Source of the DNA: Gammaproteobacteria bacterium
GTDB taxonomy: Bacteria; Pseudomonadota; Gammaproteobacteria; SZUA-152
Assembly: GCA_013152545.1 (NCBI GenBank)
Contig: JAADGF010000002.1
Coordinates: forward strand, 38,695 to 102,694
Direction: 5' to 3'
DNA length: 64,000 bases
In this document: positions 1-9,983 of the stretch, one piece after another
How the letters are laid out: the number at the start of each line of letters is the position of its first letter
Position numbering within the stretch: the stretch's first letter is position 1
Program-made: the position numbers and the translations under genes
Notes under the pieces: generated by a model
The model's database searches: none
Seen by the model: only the letters and a program-made list of their open reading frames with translations
Told to the model about the DNA's origin: nothing

Positions 1-259
1 CATTGATATCAGTAATCGTAAGGGCAATGTGGCGATCGCGTCCACCGTGATGCGGTCTGCCTGCAACAGGATCAGGGTTCGGTATTTCCATTAAGTGGAT
101 TTGTTGCTTCCCCACATTTAACCATGCACCAGGATATCCCAAATCAGGGCGGGACACATCAACACGCAAACCCAAGATGTCCCGATAAAATAATAACGAC
201 TGCTCAGTATCATCTACAATAACCCCAACATGGGGAATCGACCCAATATTCATACTCAT
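1..259 (-). CDS. VOC (glyoxalase/dioxygenase) superfamily protein, C-terminus outside window
   Basis: The minus strand reads open from an ATG at 259 (second ATG at 253) to the window edge, giving about 86 N-terminal residues. They show the first beta-alpha-beta-beta module of the VOC fold: IPHVGVIVDD, then a helix with LFYRDILGL, a strand with GAWLNVG, then QQIHLMEIPNP and a later RHIALTITDI. This resembles glyoxalase/bleomycin-resistance-type metalloenzymes or binding proteins. The metal-ligand set cannot be completed because the C-terminal half is missing, so no substrate is proposed. No good ribosome-binding site precedes either ATG. Confidence 0.7.
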   Translation of the reverse strand, partial: MSMNIGSIPHVGVIVDDTEQSLLFYRDILGLRVDVSRPDLGYPGAWLNVGKQQIHLMEIPNPDPVAGRPHHGGRDRHIALTITDIN

Positions 260-337
260 TTTTTCTGCAATTTCAAACCACGCTAAGTAAGCAGCAACGG
301 AGAAACATACGCGCCCTAATATACCCATAGCGTTTAA

Positions 338-370
338 CCTAAACCCCAAACGCCGCAGGTATATAACAAC
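338..370. repeat. short intergenic repeat, copy 1 (partner at 19398-19432)
   Basis: A stretch beginning CCTAAACCC and continuing through CGCC, GCAGGTATATA is matched with few differences at 19398-19432. Both copies are intergenic. Function unknown; it may be a fragment of an old repeat. Confidence 0.35.
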
Positions 371-1276
371 TCAGGAACTTGTATTCGAGGAATGCATTAA
401 TGAACGCGCTGAGAGGTAAGCCGCCAACATGATCATGCCTCCCCCCAACCATTCAGCCATCCCAATCACCTCATCACTCAACAATTGTGAGGATATGGCC
501 CCGGCAACCAATTCAAACAGCAGTATAATAGCAGAAAGGTAAACAGGCATGTGCATTACGCCATACTGAACGGCAAATGTCACAATAAAGACCATAACAA
601 CGCCGATTAACATTGTCCAAAAAAACACATGTCCTTCCGCCGCTGGCAACGCATGATCCGTGGCTAAAATCCACACAGTAGCAACCACCGTAACACCAAT
701 CCAAGCGGTCATCGACTTAGCCCGAATCGAGATGCGTTGTAGTTTTCGAATAATAACATTGGAAATCGAAAAGGCCATGCCAGACGTTATCGCCAACCAA
801 TCATAAAAATCCTGAGGCCATGGAAAACCGAGCGAAGGGTCCCATAACATTATTATTGCACCCAGCATTGCCACCACCAAGGTAACGATTGATAAACCGG
901 ATAGTTTTTCATCCAACAACCACCAACCTAACAAAGTTGACCATACTGGCGACAAATAAAACAGCAGTATGACTCTCACAACATTGCCATCAATCACGGC
1001 CAACACAAACGCCACATTTAACCAACCATTCATAATTGCCAAAACAATCAATAGCGAGGGTTGCTGCCGGATTTCTGGCAACTGACGCCAGAACAGCATC
1101 AGGCCAACAATCATCGCAACGCCAAAAACAATGAGCGTAGTCCACAAACCAGGCAAGCCATGATTCTCAGCAACACGCAACGGATACCACGCAACGCCCC
1201 ACAGGATTGCTGTAATTAGCAAACTGAATACAGGCAAAACCGTGGCCGAATGTTTGGAAGGACTGTCTCTATGCAC
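371..1276 (-). CDS. EamA/DMT-family membrane transporter
   Basis: A 301-residue very hydrophobic protein with about ten predicted transmembrane helices in two five-helix halves, the layout of EamA (drug/metabolite transporter) exporters such as RhaT/YdcZ-like permeases. The first half has the typical LLITAILWGVAWYPLR opening and a loop with LLFYLSPVWSTLLGWWLLDEKLS; the second half repeats this as IILLFELVAGAISSQLLSDEVIG. It acts in the inner membrane, probably exporting an amino acid or small metabolite; the substrate cannot be read from sequence. The start used is a GTG with a weak upstream purine stretch, so the exact N-terminus is uncertain. It stands alone, separated from dapC by over 500 bp. 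Confidence 0.85.
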   Translation of the reverse strand: MHRDSPSKHSATVLPVFSLLITAILWGVAWYPLRVAENHGLPGLWTTLIVFGVAMIVGLMLFWRQLPEIRQQPSLLIVLAIMNGWLNVAFVLAVIDGNVVRVILLFYLSPVWSTLLGWWLLDEKLSGLSIVTLVVAMLGAIIMLWDPSLGFPWPQDFYDWLAITSGMAFSISNVIIRKLQRISIRAKSMTAWIGVTVVATVWILATDHALPAAEGHVFFWTMLIGVVMVFIVTFAVQYGVMHMPVYLSAIILLFELVAGAISSQLLSDEVIGMAEWLGGGMIMLAAYLSARSLMHSSNTSS

Positions 1277-1374
1277 TATAATTGTTATCTTGCTATATTT
1301 ATACTTGTTATTGTCGACTCATGCTTTTATCGGCTAGCGATGAAATCCTTAATTGACGATCCACAATATTGTTA

Positions 1375-1480
1375 GGGTCTGTTTGGGGAGCGCCCATTTC
1401 CGCGCCTTGCCTATATGGAAGCCTTGAAGACGAAACGATATCCGACGCAATCTGTTCAACTTATTTTCTTTACAGACCCC
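1375..1480. repeat. short element with GGGTCTGT inverted ends, possible IS remnant
   Basis: The block starts GGGTCTGT and ends ACAGACCC. Its right end, read on the minus strand, GGGTCTGTAAAGAAA followed by TAA and TGAACA, is matched by plus-strand sequence at 11525-11552. GGGTCTGT-type ends are seen in some IS5-family elements, but no target duplication or transposase fragment is evident. Confidence 0.35.
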
Positions 1481-1675
1481 TTTATTACAGCCCCTTAGTT
1501 TACCCTAACATTTCAAAATACGGCGGTTTAAAACCATAAATTAGAAACCATAATAGAAAATTACAGTTAAAAAAACCATTTTGCTGCTGTTACAAAATTC
1601 TCTGGGTATTTTAAACGCTTACATATTAAGTTAAATTTTAGTCGTTAATTTGGTATGCTTACGCTACCATTCAGA

Positions 1676-1737
1676 TGTTGCCACCTAAACCATTGAATAA
1701 TCAGAAATTATTATTTTTTAGGCAACAACATTCCACA
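1676..1737 (+). promoter_or_regulatory. imperfect hairpin in dapC leader
   Basis: TGTTGCC followed by ACCTAAA pairs with TTTAGGCAACA about 40 nt later, a two-nucleotide bulge interrupting the stem. It lies 90-150 nt before dapC. It could be a weak terminator or an RNA leader element; there is no recognisable lysine riboswitch core. Confidence 0.3.
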
Positions 1738-1747
1738 ACAATGGGAG

Positions 1748-1764
1748 GTAAACGAATCGTTTAC
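1748..1764. promoter_or_regulatory. perfect palindrome upstream of dapC (candidate operator)
   Basis: GTAAACGA-A-TCGTTTAC is a perfect 8-bp inverted repeat around one central base, 60 bp before the dapC start. The size and symmetry suit a LacI/GntR-type dimer operator, but no cognate regulator is in the window. Confidence 0.35.
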
Positions 1765-1824
1765 TAATAATAATCCATAACAATCGAAGATGATCCATCC
1801 AGTCTTTGTATTCAGCGCAGGCCA

Positions 1825-3021
1825 ATGAATCCTGATTTATTAAAATTACACCCTTATCCATTTGAGCGACTACTGGCGCTCAAGGCCGGAATTTCACCAC
1901 CGCAGCATAAGCGCCACATTGCCTTATCCATCGGTGAACCAAAGCATCCGCCCCCCAGGTTTTTGCATGCAGCGATAGCACAGCACCTGGACCACATCGG
2001 CAGCTACCCATTGACCAAGGGTATAAACCTGCTTCGCGACAGCATCGCCCAATGGTTAACTAAACGGTTTCAGCTCAACCCTAGTAGCATTGATGCCGAG
2101 CAACAAATATTGCCCGTTAATGGCACCCGGGAAGCCTTGTTTGCCTTTGCCCAGGCTGTCGTGGACCGACACCAAGACGCTGTGGTGGTCATGCCTAACC
2201 CCTTTTATCAAATCTATGAAGGTGCCGCCCTGCTGGCAGGCGCCGTGCCATGGTATTTAAACTCCATTGCGGAAAATAATTTTTTACCTGACTTTGACAC
2301 CGTACCCAATGCCATATGGCAACGTTGCCAACTGTTGTATATTTGCACCCCTGGCAACCCGACAGGCGCTGTCATGGACAAAAAAACCTTGCAAAAACTA
2401 ATTGAATTAGCCAACAAACACGATTTTATCATTGCCAGTGATGAGTGTTATTCAGAAATATATTTTGATGAAGACAATCCGCCCGTGGGTTTATTGCAAG
2501 CAGCAGCAGACATGGGACATGATAATTACCAGCGCTGTGTGGTATTTCATAGTTTATCAAAACGATCCAATGTACCCGGTTTACGTTCCGGTTTTGTGGC
2601 TGGCGATGCGTGTATCGTGAAAAAATTTTTGTTATACCGAACCTACCATGGTTGTGCTATGCCGGCGTTTACACAACATGCCAGCATCCGCTTATGGAAT
2701 GATGAGCAACATGTAAGCGATAATCGAGCGCGATATCGGGAAAAATTCCATGTTGTGTTAAAATCACTGACTCCCGTCCTTACCATTAGGCCGCCGGACG
2801 CCGCTTTTTATTTGTGGCCACAAACACCCATTGATGACGAAGTATTTGCACGTGAACTTTTTTCGCAACAAAACGTAACAGTATTGCCCGGTAGTTACTT
2901 ATCCAGGGCCTCGCATGAGAGCAATCCTGGTAAAAACAGGATGCGTATCGCATTAGTAGCCAGCTTGGACGAATGCATAGAAGCCGCCCAACGCATTGTA
3001 GAATTTGTCAAAACCAATTAA
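1825..3021 (+). CDS. dapC: succinyldiaminopimelate transaminase DapC
   Basis: PLP-dependent class I/II aminotransferase of 398 residues. It would transaminate N-succinyl-2-amino-6-ketopimelate with glutamate in the succinylase branch of lysine/meso-DAP synthesis (cytoplasm). Visible family marks are [13 protein letters not shown] near the N-terminus, the CTPGNPTG motif, [10 protein letters not shown] (cofactor Asp/Tyr) and [16 protein letters not shown] with the Schiff-base lysine. Its place directly before dapD, with dapE three genes later, singles out DapC from similar transaminases. The ATG follows GCAGG at a short spacing. It heads an apparent operon; a palindrome and a hairpin in its leader are candidate control sites. 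Confidence 0.9.
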   Translation: MNPDLLKLHPYPFERLLALKAGISPPQHKRHIALSIGEPKHPPPRFLHAAIAQHLDHIGSYPLTKGINLLRDSIAQWLTKRFQLNPSSIDAEQQILPVNGTREALFAFAQAVVDRHQDAVVVMPNPFYQIYEGAALLAGAVPWYLNSIAENNFLPDFDTVPNAIWQRCQLLYICTPGNPTGAVMDKKTLQKLIELANKHDFIIASDECYSEIYFDEDNPPVGLLQAAADMGHDNYQRCVVFHSLSKRSNVPGLRSGFVAGDACIVKKFLLYRTYHGCAMPAFTQHASIRLWNDEQHVSDNRARYREKFHVVLKSLTPVLTIRPPDAAFYLWPQTPIDDEVFARELFSQQNVTVLPGSYLSRASHESNPGKNRMRIALVASLDECIEAAQRIVEFVKTN

Positions 3022-3035
3022 AACAGGAGTCATCC

Positions 3036-3860
3036 ATGAACGAATTTAAAAAAATCATCGAATCTGCCTTTGAGAATCGAGCACAAATCACACCCCGCAG
3101 CGTCGAAACACATGTCAAAGATGCCGTAAATGAAGCCATAAGCCAACTGGATTGCGGCAAACTACGGGTCGCTGAAAAACACGACGGCCAATGGGTTGTC
3201 AACGAATGGCTCAAAAAAGCCGTGCTGCTATCCTTTCGCATTGAAGACAACGAGTTTATGAAAGGCGGATTTACCAATTATTTTGACAAAGTACAACCCA
3301 AATATGCTGATTATAACTCCAGAGATTTTCGCGAAAGCGGCGTTCGGGTAGTCCCACCCGCGGCGGCACGAAAAGGAGCTTACATCGCCTCCAACGTGGT
3401 TTTAATGCCGTCCTACGTCAACATTGGCGCCTATGTCGATAGCGGCACGATGGTGGATACCTGGGCCACAGTAGGTTCATGCGCACAAATAGGTAAAAAC
3501 GTTCACCTATCCGGTGGCGTAGGCATAGGCGGTGTACTGGAACCACTACAGGCGGCTCCAACCATTATTGAGGACAACTGTTTTATCGGTGCCCGCTCTG
3601 AAGTGGTGGAAGGTGTCATTGTTGAAAAAGGTTCGGTTATTTCCATGGGCGTTTACATTGGCCAAAGTACTAAAATATATAACCGAGAAACCGATGAGGT
3701 AACCTACGGACGGATACCGGCAGGCTCTGTGGTGGTTTCAGGAAATTTACCCTCAAAAAATGGCAAATACAGCCTTTATTGCGCAGTCATCGTAAAACAA
3801 GTGGATGAAAAAACCCGCTCAAAAGTTGGCATCAATGAATTATTACGTGAAGCCGAATGA
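3036..3860 (+). CDS. dapD: 2,3,4,5-tetrahydropyridine-2,6-dicarboxylate N-succinyltransferase
   Basis: Transfers succinyl from succinyl-CoA to tetrahydrodipicolinate, the branch-point step before DapC. The protein from the ATG at 3036 is 274 residues, the E. coli DapD length, and that ATG has AGGAG about 7 nt upstream; an upstream in-frame extension into dapC was rejected. The N-terminal helical domain ([12 protein letters not shown]...) is followed by a left-handed beta-helix of hexapeptide repeats ([58 protein letters not shown]), the trimeric acyltransferase fold. It starts 14 nt after dapC and its stop overlaps the next start (ATGA), so it is co-translated with its neighbours. Confidence 0.96.
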   Translation: MNEFKKIIESAFENRAQITPRSVETHVKDAVNEAISQLDCGKLRVAEKHDGQWVVNEWLKKAVLLSFRIEDNEFMKGGFTNYFDKVQPKYADYNSRDFRESGVRVVPPAAARKGAYIASNVVLMPSYVNIGAYVDSGTMVDTWATVGSCAQIGKNVHLSGGVGIGGVLEPLQAAPTIIEDNCFIGARSEVVEGVIVEKGSVISMGVYIGQSTKIYNRETDEVTYGRIPAGSVVVSGNLPSKNGKYSLYCAVIVKQVDEKTRSKVGINELLREAE

Positions 3861-4204
3861 TTACCATTTACGGCATTAAAAACTGCGACACCGTCAAAAA
3901 AGCTAAGCGCTGGCTGGATGAACACAACACCGTTTATCAATTTCACGATTTCAGGTCCGATGGTCTTGATGAAAAACTACTGCGCCAGTGGCTACTACAC
4001 ATCAACTGGGAAGTGCTGCTGAACAAACGCGGCACCACCTGGCGCAAACTTGCCGATCAAGACAAAAACAATATCAATGAGGCAAAAGCAATTGAAATCA
4101 TGCTACAACACCCCGCAATCATTAAACGCCCCGTGTTAGTTAGCGACGAGACCATACAGGTGGGATTTAATGCAGACGATTATCAACAACTGTTGATTTC
4201 ATAG
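3857..4204 (+). CDS. ArsC/Spx-family thioredoxin-fold protein (YffB-like)
   Basis: A 115-residue protein of the ArsC/Spx/YffB family. It begins [21 protein letters not shown], with the single N-terminal Cys of the family (no CxxC), and carries the expected [12 protein letters not shown] segment, matching the arsenate reductase fold but not proving that activity. YffB-like members sit next to dapE or dapD in many gammaproteobacteria and their biochemical role is not established. The start overlaps the dapD stop by ATGA, suggesting translational coupling. Inference: a small redox or regulatory protein expressed with the DAP pathway. Confidence 0.85.
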   Translation: MITIYGIKNCDTVKKAKRWLDEHNTVYQFHDFRSDGLDEKLLRQWLLHINWEVLLNKRGTTWRKLADQDKNNINEAKAIEIMLQHPAIIKRPVLVSDETIQVGFNADDYQQLLIS

Positions 4205-4227
4205 CGGGCGCAAGCACTACCTATCGC

Positions 4228-4614
4228 ATGGCAATACAATTAACCCACATTGATCATTTAGTACTGACCGTTGCAGACATAGAAGCAACGTGCCGCTTTT
4301 ACACTGCCGTGCTGGGAATGAAATTAATTGAATATGGTAATAACCGCAAAGCCCTGGCTTTTGGTGTGCAAAAAATAAATCTCCACGCAATGGCTGACAA
4401 CATTCAGCCAGCCGCACAACATCCAACACCAGGTTCTACTGATCTTTGTGTTATCAGTACTTGTCCGGCAACGGAAATTATCGCACAACTTAAAAAACGA
4501 AACATTACTATAGTTGCTGGCCCTATCACTCGACATGGCGCTCAAGGAATGATGCAATCTGTTTATATTAACGACCCGGATAATAATTTAATTGAAATAG
4601 CCCACTACAATTAA
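4228..4614 (+). CDS. VOC family protein within the dap operon
   Basis: 128 residues with the full two-module VOC fold: [24 protein letters not shown], then KINLHAM, then TDLCVISTC, then [19 protein letters not shown]. The final E-I-A strand and His residues fit a glyoxalase/dioxygenase-like metal site, as in the small VOC proteins often called virulence or glyoxalase-like proteins. It lies 23 nt after the ArsC-like gene and 11 nt before dapE and so is very probably in the same operon. No substrate can be assigned. Confidence 0.85.
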   Translation: MAIQLTHIDHLVLTVADIEATCRFYTAVLGMKLIEYGNNRKALAFGVQKINLHAMADNIQPAAQHPTPGSTDLCVISTCPATEIIAQLKKRNITIVAGPITRHGAQGMMQSVYINDPDNNLIEIAHYN

Positions 4615-4625
4615 CGAATTCACTC

Positions 4626-5777
4626 ATGCCAAAAACACCATCAAGCACATTATCAGAAACACTTGAACTCGCGGAAACACTCATCAGCCGTGAGTCAATC
4701 ACACCTGACGATGCAGGTTGCCAAGATATTATTGCGCAACGCCTGTCCGCAATCGGCTTCCATACAGAACGGCTTCGCTATGATGACGTTGATAACCTAT
4801 GGTTACGGCGTGGTAATACCGAACCATTATATGCCTTTGCCGGTCATACGGATGTGGTACCTACCGGTCCTTTAGATCAATGGCGCTCCCCGCCCTTCTC
4901 TCCCAGCTATCGAGACGGCTATTTATACGGCCGAGGTGCCGCCGACATGAAGGGTAGCATTGCAGCCATGGTTACCGCTTGCGAACGTTTCGTGGCGAAC
5001 CACCCACAGCATAAAGGGTCATTTGCATTTTTAATTACCAGCGATGAAGAAGGCCCTTCCGTTAATGGCACCGTAAAAGTCATGCAACACCTAGAGGCCC
5101 GAGGTGAAAAAATAACGGGCTGCCTGGTGGGTGAACCATCCAGCACCAATACTGTAGGAGACGTGATAAAAAATGGCCGCAGAGGATCATTGAGTGGTCA
5201 TTTGAGCGTATACGGCACTCAAGGTCATGTTGCATACCCACAACACGCCGCCAATCCCATCCATCTCTGTTCCGCCGCAATCACCGAACTGTGTGTCATA
5301 GAATGGGATAAGGGCAATGCCAATTTCCCACCCACCACATTCCAGATTACAAACATCCAGGCGGGCGCCGGTGCCAGCAATGTAATCCCAGGTAAACTGG
5401 AAGTCTGGTTTAATTTTCGTTATTCCACCGAAGTCACACACCTGCAACTACAGGAACAAGTTACTGCACTACTCAATCGTTATCCGCTCAAATTTGATCT
5501 CAAATGGAATTTATCCGGAAAACCGTTTATCACCAACGCTGGCGAGTTGGTGGATGCAACCCGATCAGCGATCAAAACAGTAACTGGCATTGACACTCAA
5601 CTGTCAACGGCGGGTGGCACCTCCGACGGTCGTTTTATAGCACCCACTGGTGCGCAGGTGGTAGAATTAGGCCCTTGCAATAACACCATTCATAAAATCG
5701 ATGAATGTGTAAAAGCCACTGACCTGGATACCTTATCTGATATTTATGAGCTAATACTTCGCAAATTATTAACTTAA
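4626..5777 (+). CDS. dapE: succinyl-diaminopimelate desuccinylase
   Basis: Zinc-dependent M20-family hydrolase that releases succinate from N-succinyl-LL-DAP to give LL-DAP. The 383-residue protein shows the dinuclear metal site: [12 protein letters not shown] (His and Asp), [10 protein letters not shown] (bridging Asp), TSDEEGPS (general base and ligand Glu pair), a Glu in [13 protein letters not shown] and the late ligand His in [10 protein letters not shown]. Length is close to the E. coli enzyme (375). It ends the operon dapC-dapD-ArsC-VOC-dapE, so three of the four succinylase-route steps are encoded together. Confidence 0.95.
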   Translation: MPKTPSSTLSETLELAETLISRESITPDDAGCQDIIAQRLSAIGFHTERLRYDDVDNLWLRRGNTEPLYAFAGHTDVVPTGPLDQWRSPPFSPSYRDGYLYGRGAADMKGSIAAMVTACERFVANHPQHKGSFAFLITSDEEGPSVNGTVKVMQHLEARGEKITGCLVGEPSSTNTVGDVIKNGRRGSLSGHLSVYGTQGHVAYPQHAANPIHLCSAAITELCVIEWDKGNANFPPTTFQITNIQAGAGASNVIPGKLEVWFNFRYSTEVTHLQLQEQVTALLNRYPLKFDLKWNLSGKPFITNAGELVDATRSAIKTVTGIDTQLSTAGGTSDGRFIAPTGAQVVELGPCNNTIHKIDECVKATDLDTLSDIYELILRKLLT

Positions 5778-6150
5778 ATCGAAACAGCAGTTAGACCTGA
5801 ACTCATCAATTGAGCGCTTATATCATTGCACTAACCCTTTGAGTCAATTGAAATATTGCATTTTTATCAGCATCACTCAAAGGATGAGTACACTGCAATA
5901 CCGTCCAACTGATGATGTTAGGTTGACGTAGCAAGAACAGCTAATGCTGCACAGATTCAACTGACCTGACCTGTGTTAGGTTAAGGTATTCACTGACCTG
6001 AAACCTGCGATACTCAGCAAAAAGTATTAATAAATTCTGTAATGATAATAAATTTCACCGCCAGATCGGGATTTCTTTGATAATTTGGCAAATATCAGGC
6101 ATTATATGCGGCCATTTGATCCGAAAATACTAGAGTTAGAGTTGGAATTT
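5778..6150. other. 373-bp intergenic region before infA
   Basis: No gene. It holds a degraded piece of repeat family A (about 5906-5985: two stretches resembling CAACTGATG...GTTAGGTT) and the infA leader. No clear promoter was chosen. Confidence 0.5.
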
Positions 6151-6369
6151 ATGCCAAAAGAAGAACATATAGAAATGGAAGGCACCGTCGTAGAGACGCT
6201 GCCCAACACCATGTTTCGGGTTGAGCTTGAAAATGGACATGTGGTTACCGCACATATTTCAGGCAAAATGCGTAAACATTACATCCGCATATTAACCGGT
6301 GACAAAGTAACCGTTCAACTGACGCCTTACGATTTATCCAAAGGGAGAATTGTCTTTCGCGCACGCTAA
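6151..6369 (+). CDS. infA: translation initiation factor IF-1
   Basis: A 72-residue S1/OB-fold protein nearly identical in layout to E. coli IF-1: [37 protein letters not shown], and the end [15 protein letters not shown]-1 binds the 30S A site during initiation. An in-frame extension upstream was rejected because every known IF-1 begins within one residue of this ATG (MPKEEHIEM). The ribosome-binding region is only purine-rich (TAGAGTTGGA). It faces clpA, the usual arrangement in Pseudomonas-like genomes. Confidence 0.97.
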   Translation: MPKEEHIEMEGTVVETLPNTMFRVELENGHVVTAHISGKMRKHYIRILTGDKVTVQLTPYDLSKGRIVFRAR

Positions 6370-6388
6370 AAGACCTTCTTCTACTACC

Positions 6389-6411
6389 GAACAGCTGTGC
6401 AGCAGCTGTTC
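6389..6411 (+). terminator. hairpin after infA
   Basis: GAACAGCTG-TGCAG-CAGCTGTTC is a perfect 9-bp stem with a 5-nt loop 19 bp after the infA stop. No T-run follows, so it may be a 3'-stabilising stem or a weak terminator. Confidence 0.5.
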
Positions 6412-6560
6412 TAATGTCACTCTCCCAATACTTACCTTTTCAGGTTGCCAGCCTGACTACCCGAAAAATTTGATACAGGTATTATTAATATTTATCGTTA
6501 ATGCTGCTATGTTACGGCACCATTAATGCGACCTTAAAATATCACCTCTAACCGGCAGGT

Positions 6561-6752
6561 TTAACCTAACACAGCAGTTGAATCGTAACGAGAGCGACTA
6601 AGGGCACTAAAAAGACGAGATTTTTTCCGGATATTTTGGGCGATGACGTATCACCCATACGGTGCGTTAGGCAAGTTCAAAATATACGAAAAAGTCTCGT
6701 ATTTTTAGTCTATTAATATTCGCAACAGGCTCAACTGGTGTGTTAGGTTTAA
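6561..6752. repeat. family A inverted-repeat element, full-length copy
   Basis: About 190 bp bounded by TTAACCTAACAC and GTGTTAGGTTTAA, with the inner left end reading AGTTGAATCGTAACGAGAG. A central CATACGGTGCG is shared with the copy at 45121-45302 and arms with AGACGAGA/TCTCGT fold back on each other. It fills the gap between the converging infA and clpA genes. No coding capacity. Confidence 0.75.
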
Positions 6753-6787
6753 TCACAATCATAGGTAACAGACACCGACATACCCGT

Positions 6788-9070
6788 TCAGCTGACCGTT
6801 TCCTGCTGAATTTCCTGCTGTTCATCGACATCAAATTCAAAAACCAAATTGTCGTCCTTGACAATAACAGTCACAGCACCACCATCGGCCAACTTACCAA
6901 ACAACAGCTCCTCGGCCAGCGGCTTTTTAATACTGTCTTTCACAACACGTGCCATGGGTCTAGCCCCCATTTTGCGATCATAACCATGCGTCGCCAACCA
7001 GGCGCGGGCTTCGATAGTCACCTGCAAAGTAACTTTTTTCTCTTCGAGCTGTGCTTCCAATTCACAAATAAACTTATCAACAACATGCGAAATCGTGATT
7101 GGATCCAGGTTCTTAAACTGAATAATTGCATCCAGACGATTACGAAATTCTGGCGTAAAAGTACGTTTAATTACCTCACCGCTATCTGTGCTATGATCCT
7201 GCTGCGAAAAACCGATTGAAGCACGATTCATTTGTTCTGCACCAGCATTAGTGGTCATAACAATAATAACGTTGCGAAAATCTGCTTTACGGCCATTGGT
7301 ATCCGTTAAGGTACCGTGATCCATCACTTGTAATAATAAATTAAACACGTCAGGATGAGCTTTTTCAATTTCATCTAACAACAATACTGCATGTGGGTGT
7401 TTGTTAACTTCCTCCGTCAATAAACCACCCTGATCAAACCCTACGTATCCCGGTGGTGCGCCAATCAAGCGCGACACAGTATGCCGTTCCATGTATTCGG
7501 ACATATCAAAACGAATTAGCTCGATCCCCATAATGGTTGCCAATTGACGTGTCACTTCGGTTTTACCCACACCGGTAGGCCCAGAAAACAAAAATGACCC
7601 AATGGGTTTTTGCTCGTTCCCAAGCCCAGCCCGGGCCATCTTAATGGCGGTAGCCAGTGTTTCAATGGCTTCATCCTGACCATACACCACCAGCTTCAGG
7701 TCTCTATCTAGGTTACGCAAACCCTCTTTATCAGAAGAAGATACCTGCTTGGGTGGAATACGCGCCATTTTTGCCACGACGGATTCAATGTCCTTGGTAC
7801 CAACGGTTTTTTTACGCTTTGAAGGCACAAGTAACTGTTGTGTCGCGCCCGCTTCATCGATGACGTCAATCGCTTTATCAGGCAAATGCCGTTCATTGAT
7901 ATAACGTTCGGATAACTCTACTGCTGTTCTTAACGCCTGGCGGGTAAATTTAACATCGTGATGCTTCTCAAAGTGCATTTTTAAACCACTGAGAATTTGC
8001 ACGGCCTCTTCCACAGTGGGCTCTGGAACATCTATTTTCTGAAAACGGCGCGCTAACGCTCGGTCTTTCTCAAAAATACCGCGATACTCCTGATAAGTAG
8101 TGGAACCGATACATTTGATATCGCCTGAGGCGAGTACTGGTTTAATCAGATTTGAGGCATCCATGGCCCCTCCTGAAGCAGCACCGGCGCCAATGATGGT
8201 ATGAATTTCATCAATAAACAGAATTGAACCTTCTTCTTTTTTCAATTGTGACAACACCGCTTTGAGTCGTTTTTCGAAGTCACCACGATACTTGGTCCCC
8301 GCCAATAATGCCCCTAAATCCAACGAGTAAATCACACTATTCGATAATACTTCAGGCACTTCACCATCGACAATTTGTTTTGCCAGGCCTTCAGCGAGGG
8401 CTGTTTTACCCACACCAGCCTCGCCGACAAATAAAGGGTTATTTTTACGACGCCGACACAATATCTGCAAGGTACGCTCAATTTCAGGTTTTCGCCCAAT
8501 CAGGGGGTCAATCTTGCCCTGCATAGCCAATTGATTCAGGTTAGTGGCAAAATTCTCTAACGGACTTTTGGACGGCGCTTCGGCCTCAATGTCTTCTTCT
8601 GAGTGAGGAACAATAGCCTCATGCTCACCGGGATCATCAATTTTTGAAATACCATGAGCAATGTAATTAACTACGTCCAATCGTGCAATATGCTGCTTTG
8701 ATAACAAATAAACCGCTTGTGATTCCTGCTCACTGAAGATTGCAACCAACACGTTGGCGCCAGTCACTTCTTTATTCCCCGATGATTGCACCTGAAAGAC
8801 GGCACGCTGTAAAACTCGTTGAAACCCTAATGTAGGCTCTATTTCCCTTTCATCCCCACTAGGCAATACTGGAGTAGTCTCTTCCAAGAATTCGTCAAGT
8901 TCCCGCTTCAATTGTTCTATGTTCGCACCACAAGCACGTAATGCACTGTTGCTAGTGGGATTACCCACTAACGACAGCAATAAGTGCTCGACCGTCATAA
9001 ATTCGTGCCGTCTTTCGCGTGCGTCTTTAAACGCCCCATTTAGAGTCTGTTCTAACTCTTCGCTTAACAT
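6788..9070 (-). CDS. clpA: ATP-dependent Clp protease ATP-binding subunit ClpA
   Basis: Hexameric AAA+ unfoldase feeding ClpP; with ClpS it degrades N-end-rule substrates. The 760-residue protein (E. coli 758) has the double Clp-N domain ([15 protein letters not shown]...), first AAA+ module with GEAGVGKTA and [20 protein letters not shown], second module with [14 protein letters not shown] and [14 protein letters not shown], and the C-terminal D2-small domain with the IGF-type loop GFSQQDHS region nearby. The start at 9070 ([10 protein letters not shown]) has GAGAGGTG five nt upstream; an upstream extension lacks homology. It lies 39 nt after clpS, in the same operon. No ClpP gene is in the window. 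Confidence 0.97.
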   Translation of the reverse strand: MLSEELEQTLNGAFKDARERRHEFMTVEHLLLSLVGNPTSNSALRACGANIEQLKRELDEFLEETTPVLPSGDEREIEPTLGFQRVLQRAVFQVQSSGNKEVTGANVLVAIFSEQESQAVYLLSKQHIARLDVVNYIAHGISKIDDPGEHEAIVPHSEEDIEAEAPSKSPLENFATNLNQLAMQGKIDPLIGRKPEIERTLQILCRRRKNNPLFVGEAGVGKTALAEGLAKQIVDGEVPEVLSNSVIYSLDLGALLAGTKYRGDFEKRLKAVLSQLKKEEGSILFIDEIHTIIGAGAASGGAMDASNLIKPVLASGDIKCIGSTTYQEYRGIFEKDRALARRFQKIDVPEPTVEEAVQILSGLKMHFEKHHDVKFTRQALRTAVELSERYINERHLPDKAIDVIDEAGATQQLLVPSKRKKTVGTKDIESVVAKMARIPPKQVSSSDKEGLRNLDRDLKLVVYGQDEAIETLATAIKMARAGLGNEQKPIGSFLFSGPTGVGKTEVTRQLATIMGIELIRFDMSEYMERHTVSRLIGAPPGYVGFDQGGLLTEEVNKHPHAVLLLDEIEKAHPDVFNLLLQVMDHGTLTDTNGRKADFRNVIIVMTTNAGAEQMNRASIGFSQQDHSTDSGEVIKRTFTPEFRNRLDAIIQFKNLDPITISHVVDKFICELEAQLEEKKVTLQVTIEARAWLATHGYDRKMGARPMARVVKDSIKKPLAEELLFGKLADGGAVTVIVKDDNLVFEFDVDEQQEIQQETVS

Positions 9071-9109
9071 ATTACACCTCTCGCAAGACTTATAAGCTCG
9101 CAAGACCGC

Positions 9110-9448
9110 TTATACAGATTCCATTGTACACAGTAGTGGATGCTTGTTACTCCTTGAGTATTCGTTAACTTGCGCAACCTTGGTTTCCGCAATTTCCCTT
9201 ACAAATACTCCGCACAAGCCTTTTCCCTGTGTATGTACATGAAGCATAATCCGCATTGCTTTTGCGCGGTCCATACGGAAAAATTTCTCTAAAACGTGAA
9301 CGACGAACTCCATAGGAGTGAAATCGTCATTTAATAATACCACTTGATACATTGGCGGCCGTTTCAGCCTGGGCCTTGACTCTTGAACGACTAAATCTTC
9401 GTCTTGTTGAGAATTATTCCCTGTATTCATAGACATAAGCTTAGACAA
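9110..9448 (-). CDS. clpS: ClpS adaptor protein
   Basis: Adaptor that delivers N-degron proteins to ClpA. The folded core is clear: [27 protein letters not shown] (with N, D, D and M binding-pocket residues) and [21 protein letters not shown], then [18 protein letters not shown]. The longest frame starts with TTG at 9448, which has GGAGAGGG at ideal spacing; ATGs at 9436 and 9430 give proteins of 108 and 106 residues, closer to E. coli (106), but have poorer spacing. It is transcribed first in clpS-clpA. Confidence 0.95.
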   Translation of the reverse strand: MSKLMSMNTGNNSQQDEDLVVQESRPRLKRPPMYQVVLLNDDFTPMEFVVHVLEKFFRMDRAKAMRIMLHVHTQGKGLCGVFVREIAETKVAQVNEYSRSNKHPLLCTMESV

Positions 9449-9983
9449 AACCCTCTCCGTTTTTTTTCACAAACGTTGGCATTTCAAAAATCTCAACCGA
9501 CACTCTTATAGTACAACGCTGCTTACATTTTGGCACAACTTTAATAGCTCTCAAATCGATAAACCAAACCTTATAGTACCGACTATTCAACCCAGATTAA
9601 TCCGTTAAAACATTATGAATCAGATAGTTATTTTTTCCATCCGAATAATTTTACTCAAACAAACAGATATTTTATTTCTGATTCATATAACAAATAATCG
9701 GATATTATTTTTTATCGGGTTTTATGATTTTCGTGATGGTTTTCACGAACCCCTGGGGCTGTTCACGTTTCATTCTGATCACTGCTGACGCCGCTTTTTT
9801 GCCCGAGGAAGCAACCCAGAGCAGCCCGTCAGGTTGCGCCTAAAAAATCACCAGACTGTATTAATCATCATTCGTTTGGGTTGCTCGAATCTCTCGCCTT
9901 ACCCAGTTGTAACAGACATGATAAACAGGATCTCGCCCCGTCTCACATGCCAGTACAAGCGCTGGGGTTAAACACAATACCGC
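9449..9983. other. 535-bp intergenic region between icd and clpS
   Basis: No convincing gene; the cspD often found here in relatives was looked for and is absent. An imperfect stem GCAACC...GGTTGC near 9810-9837 lies downstream of icd but has no T-run. The left 250 bp is very AT-rich and probably carries the clpS promoter. Confidence 0.5.

Larger units (their letters stand above)
1277..1824. other. 548-bp intergenic region between EamA gene and dapC
   Basis: No convincing gene. It holds a short element bounded by GGGTCTGT/ACAGACCC (1375-1480), an imperfect hairpin (1676-1737) and a perfect palindrome (1748-1764), the last two in the leader of dapC. Confidence 0.6.

Noticed and set aside
6740..7219. 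159-codon plus-strand frame opposite the clpA 3' end
   Set aside because: Antisense to clpA; begins in the family A repeat and has no family resemblance.
9449..9983. Possible cspD between clpS and icd, as in related genomes
   Set aside because: Neither strand encodes a cold-shock KWFN/GFGFI motif or an adequate reading frame.
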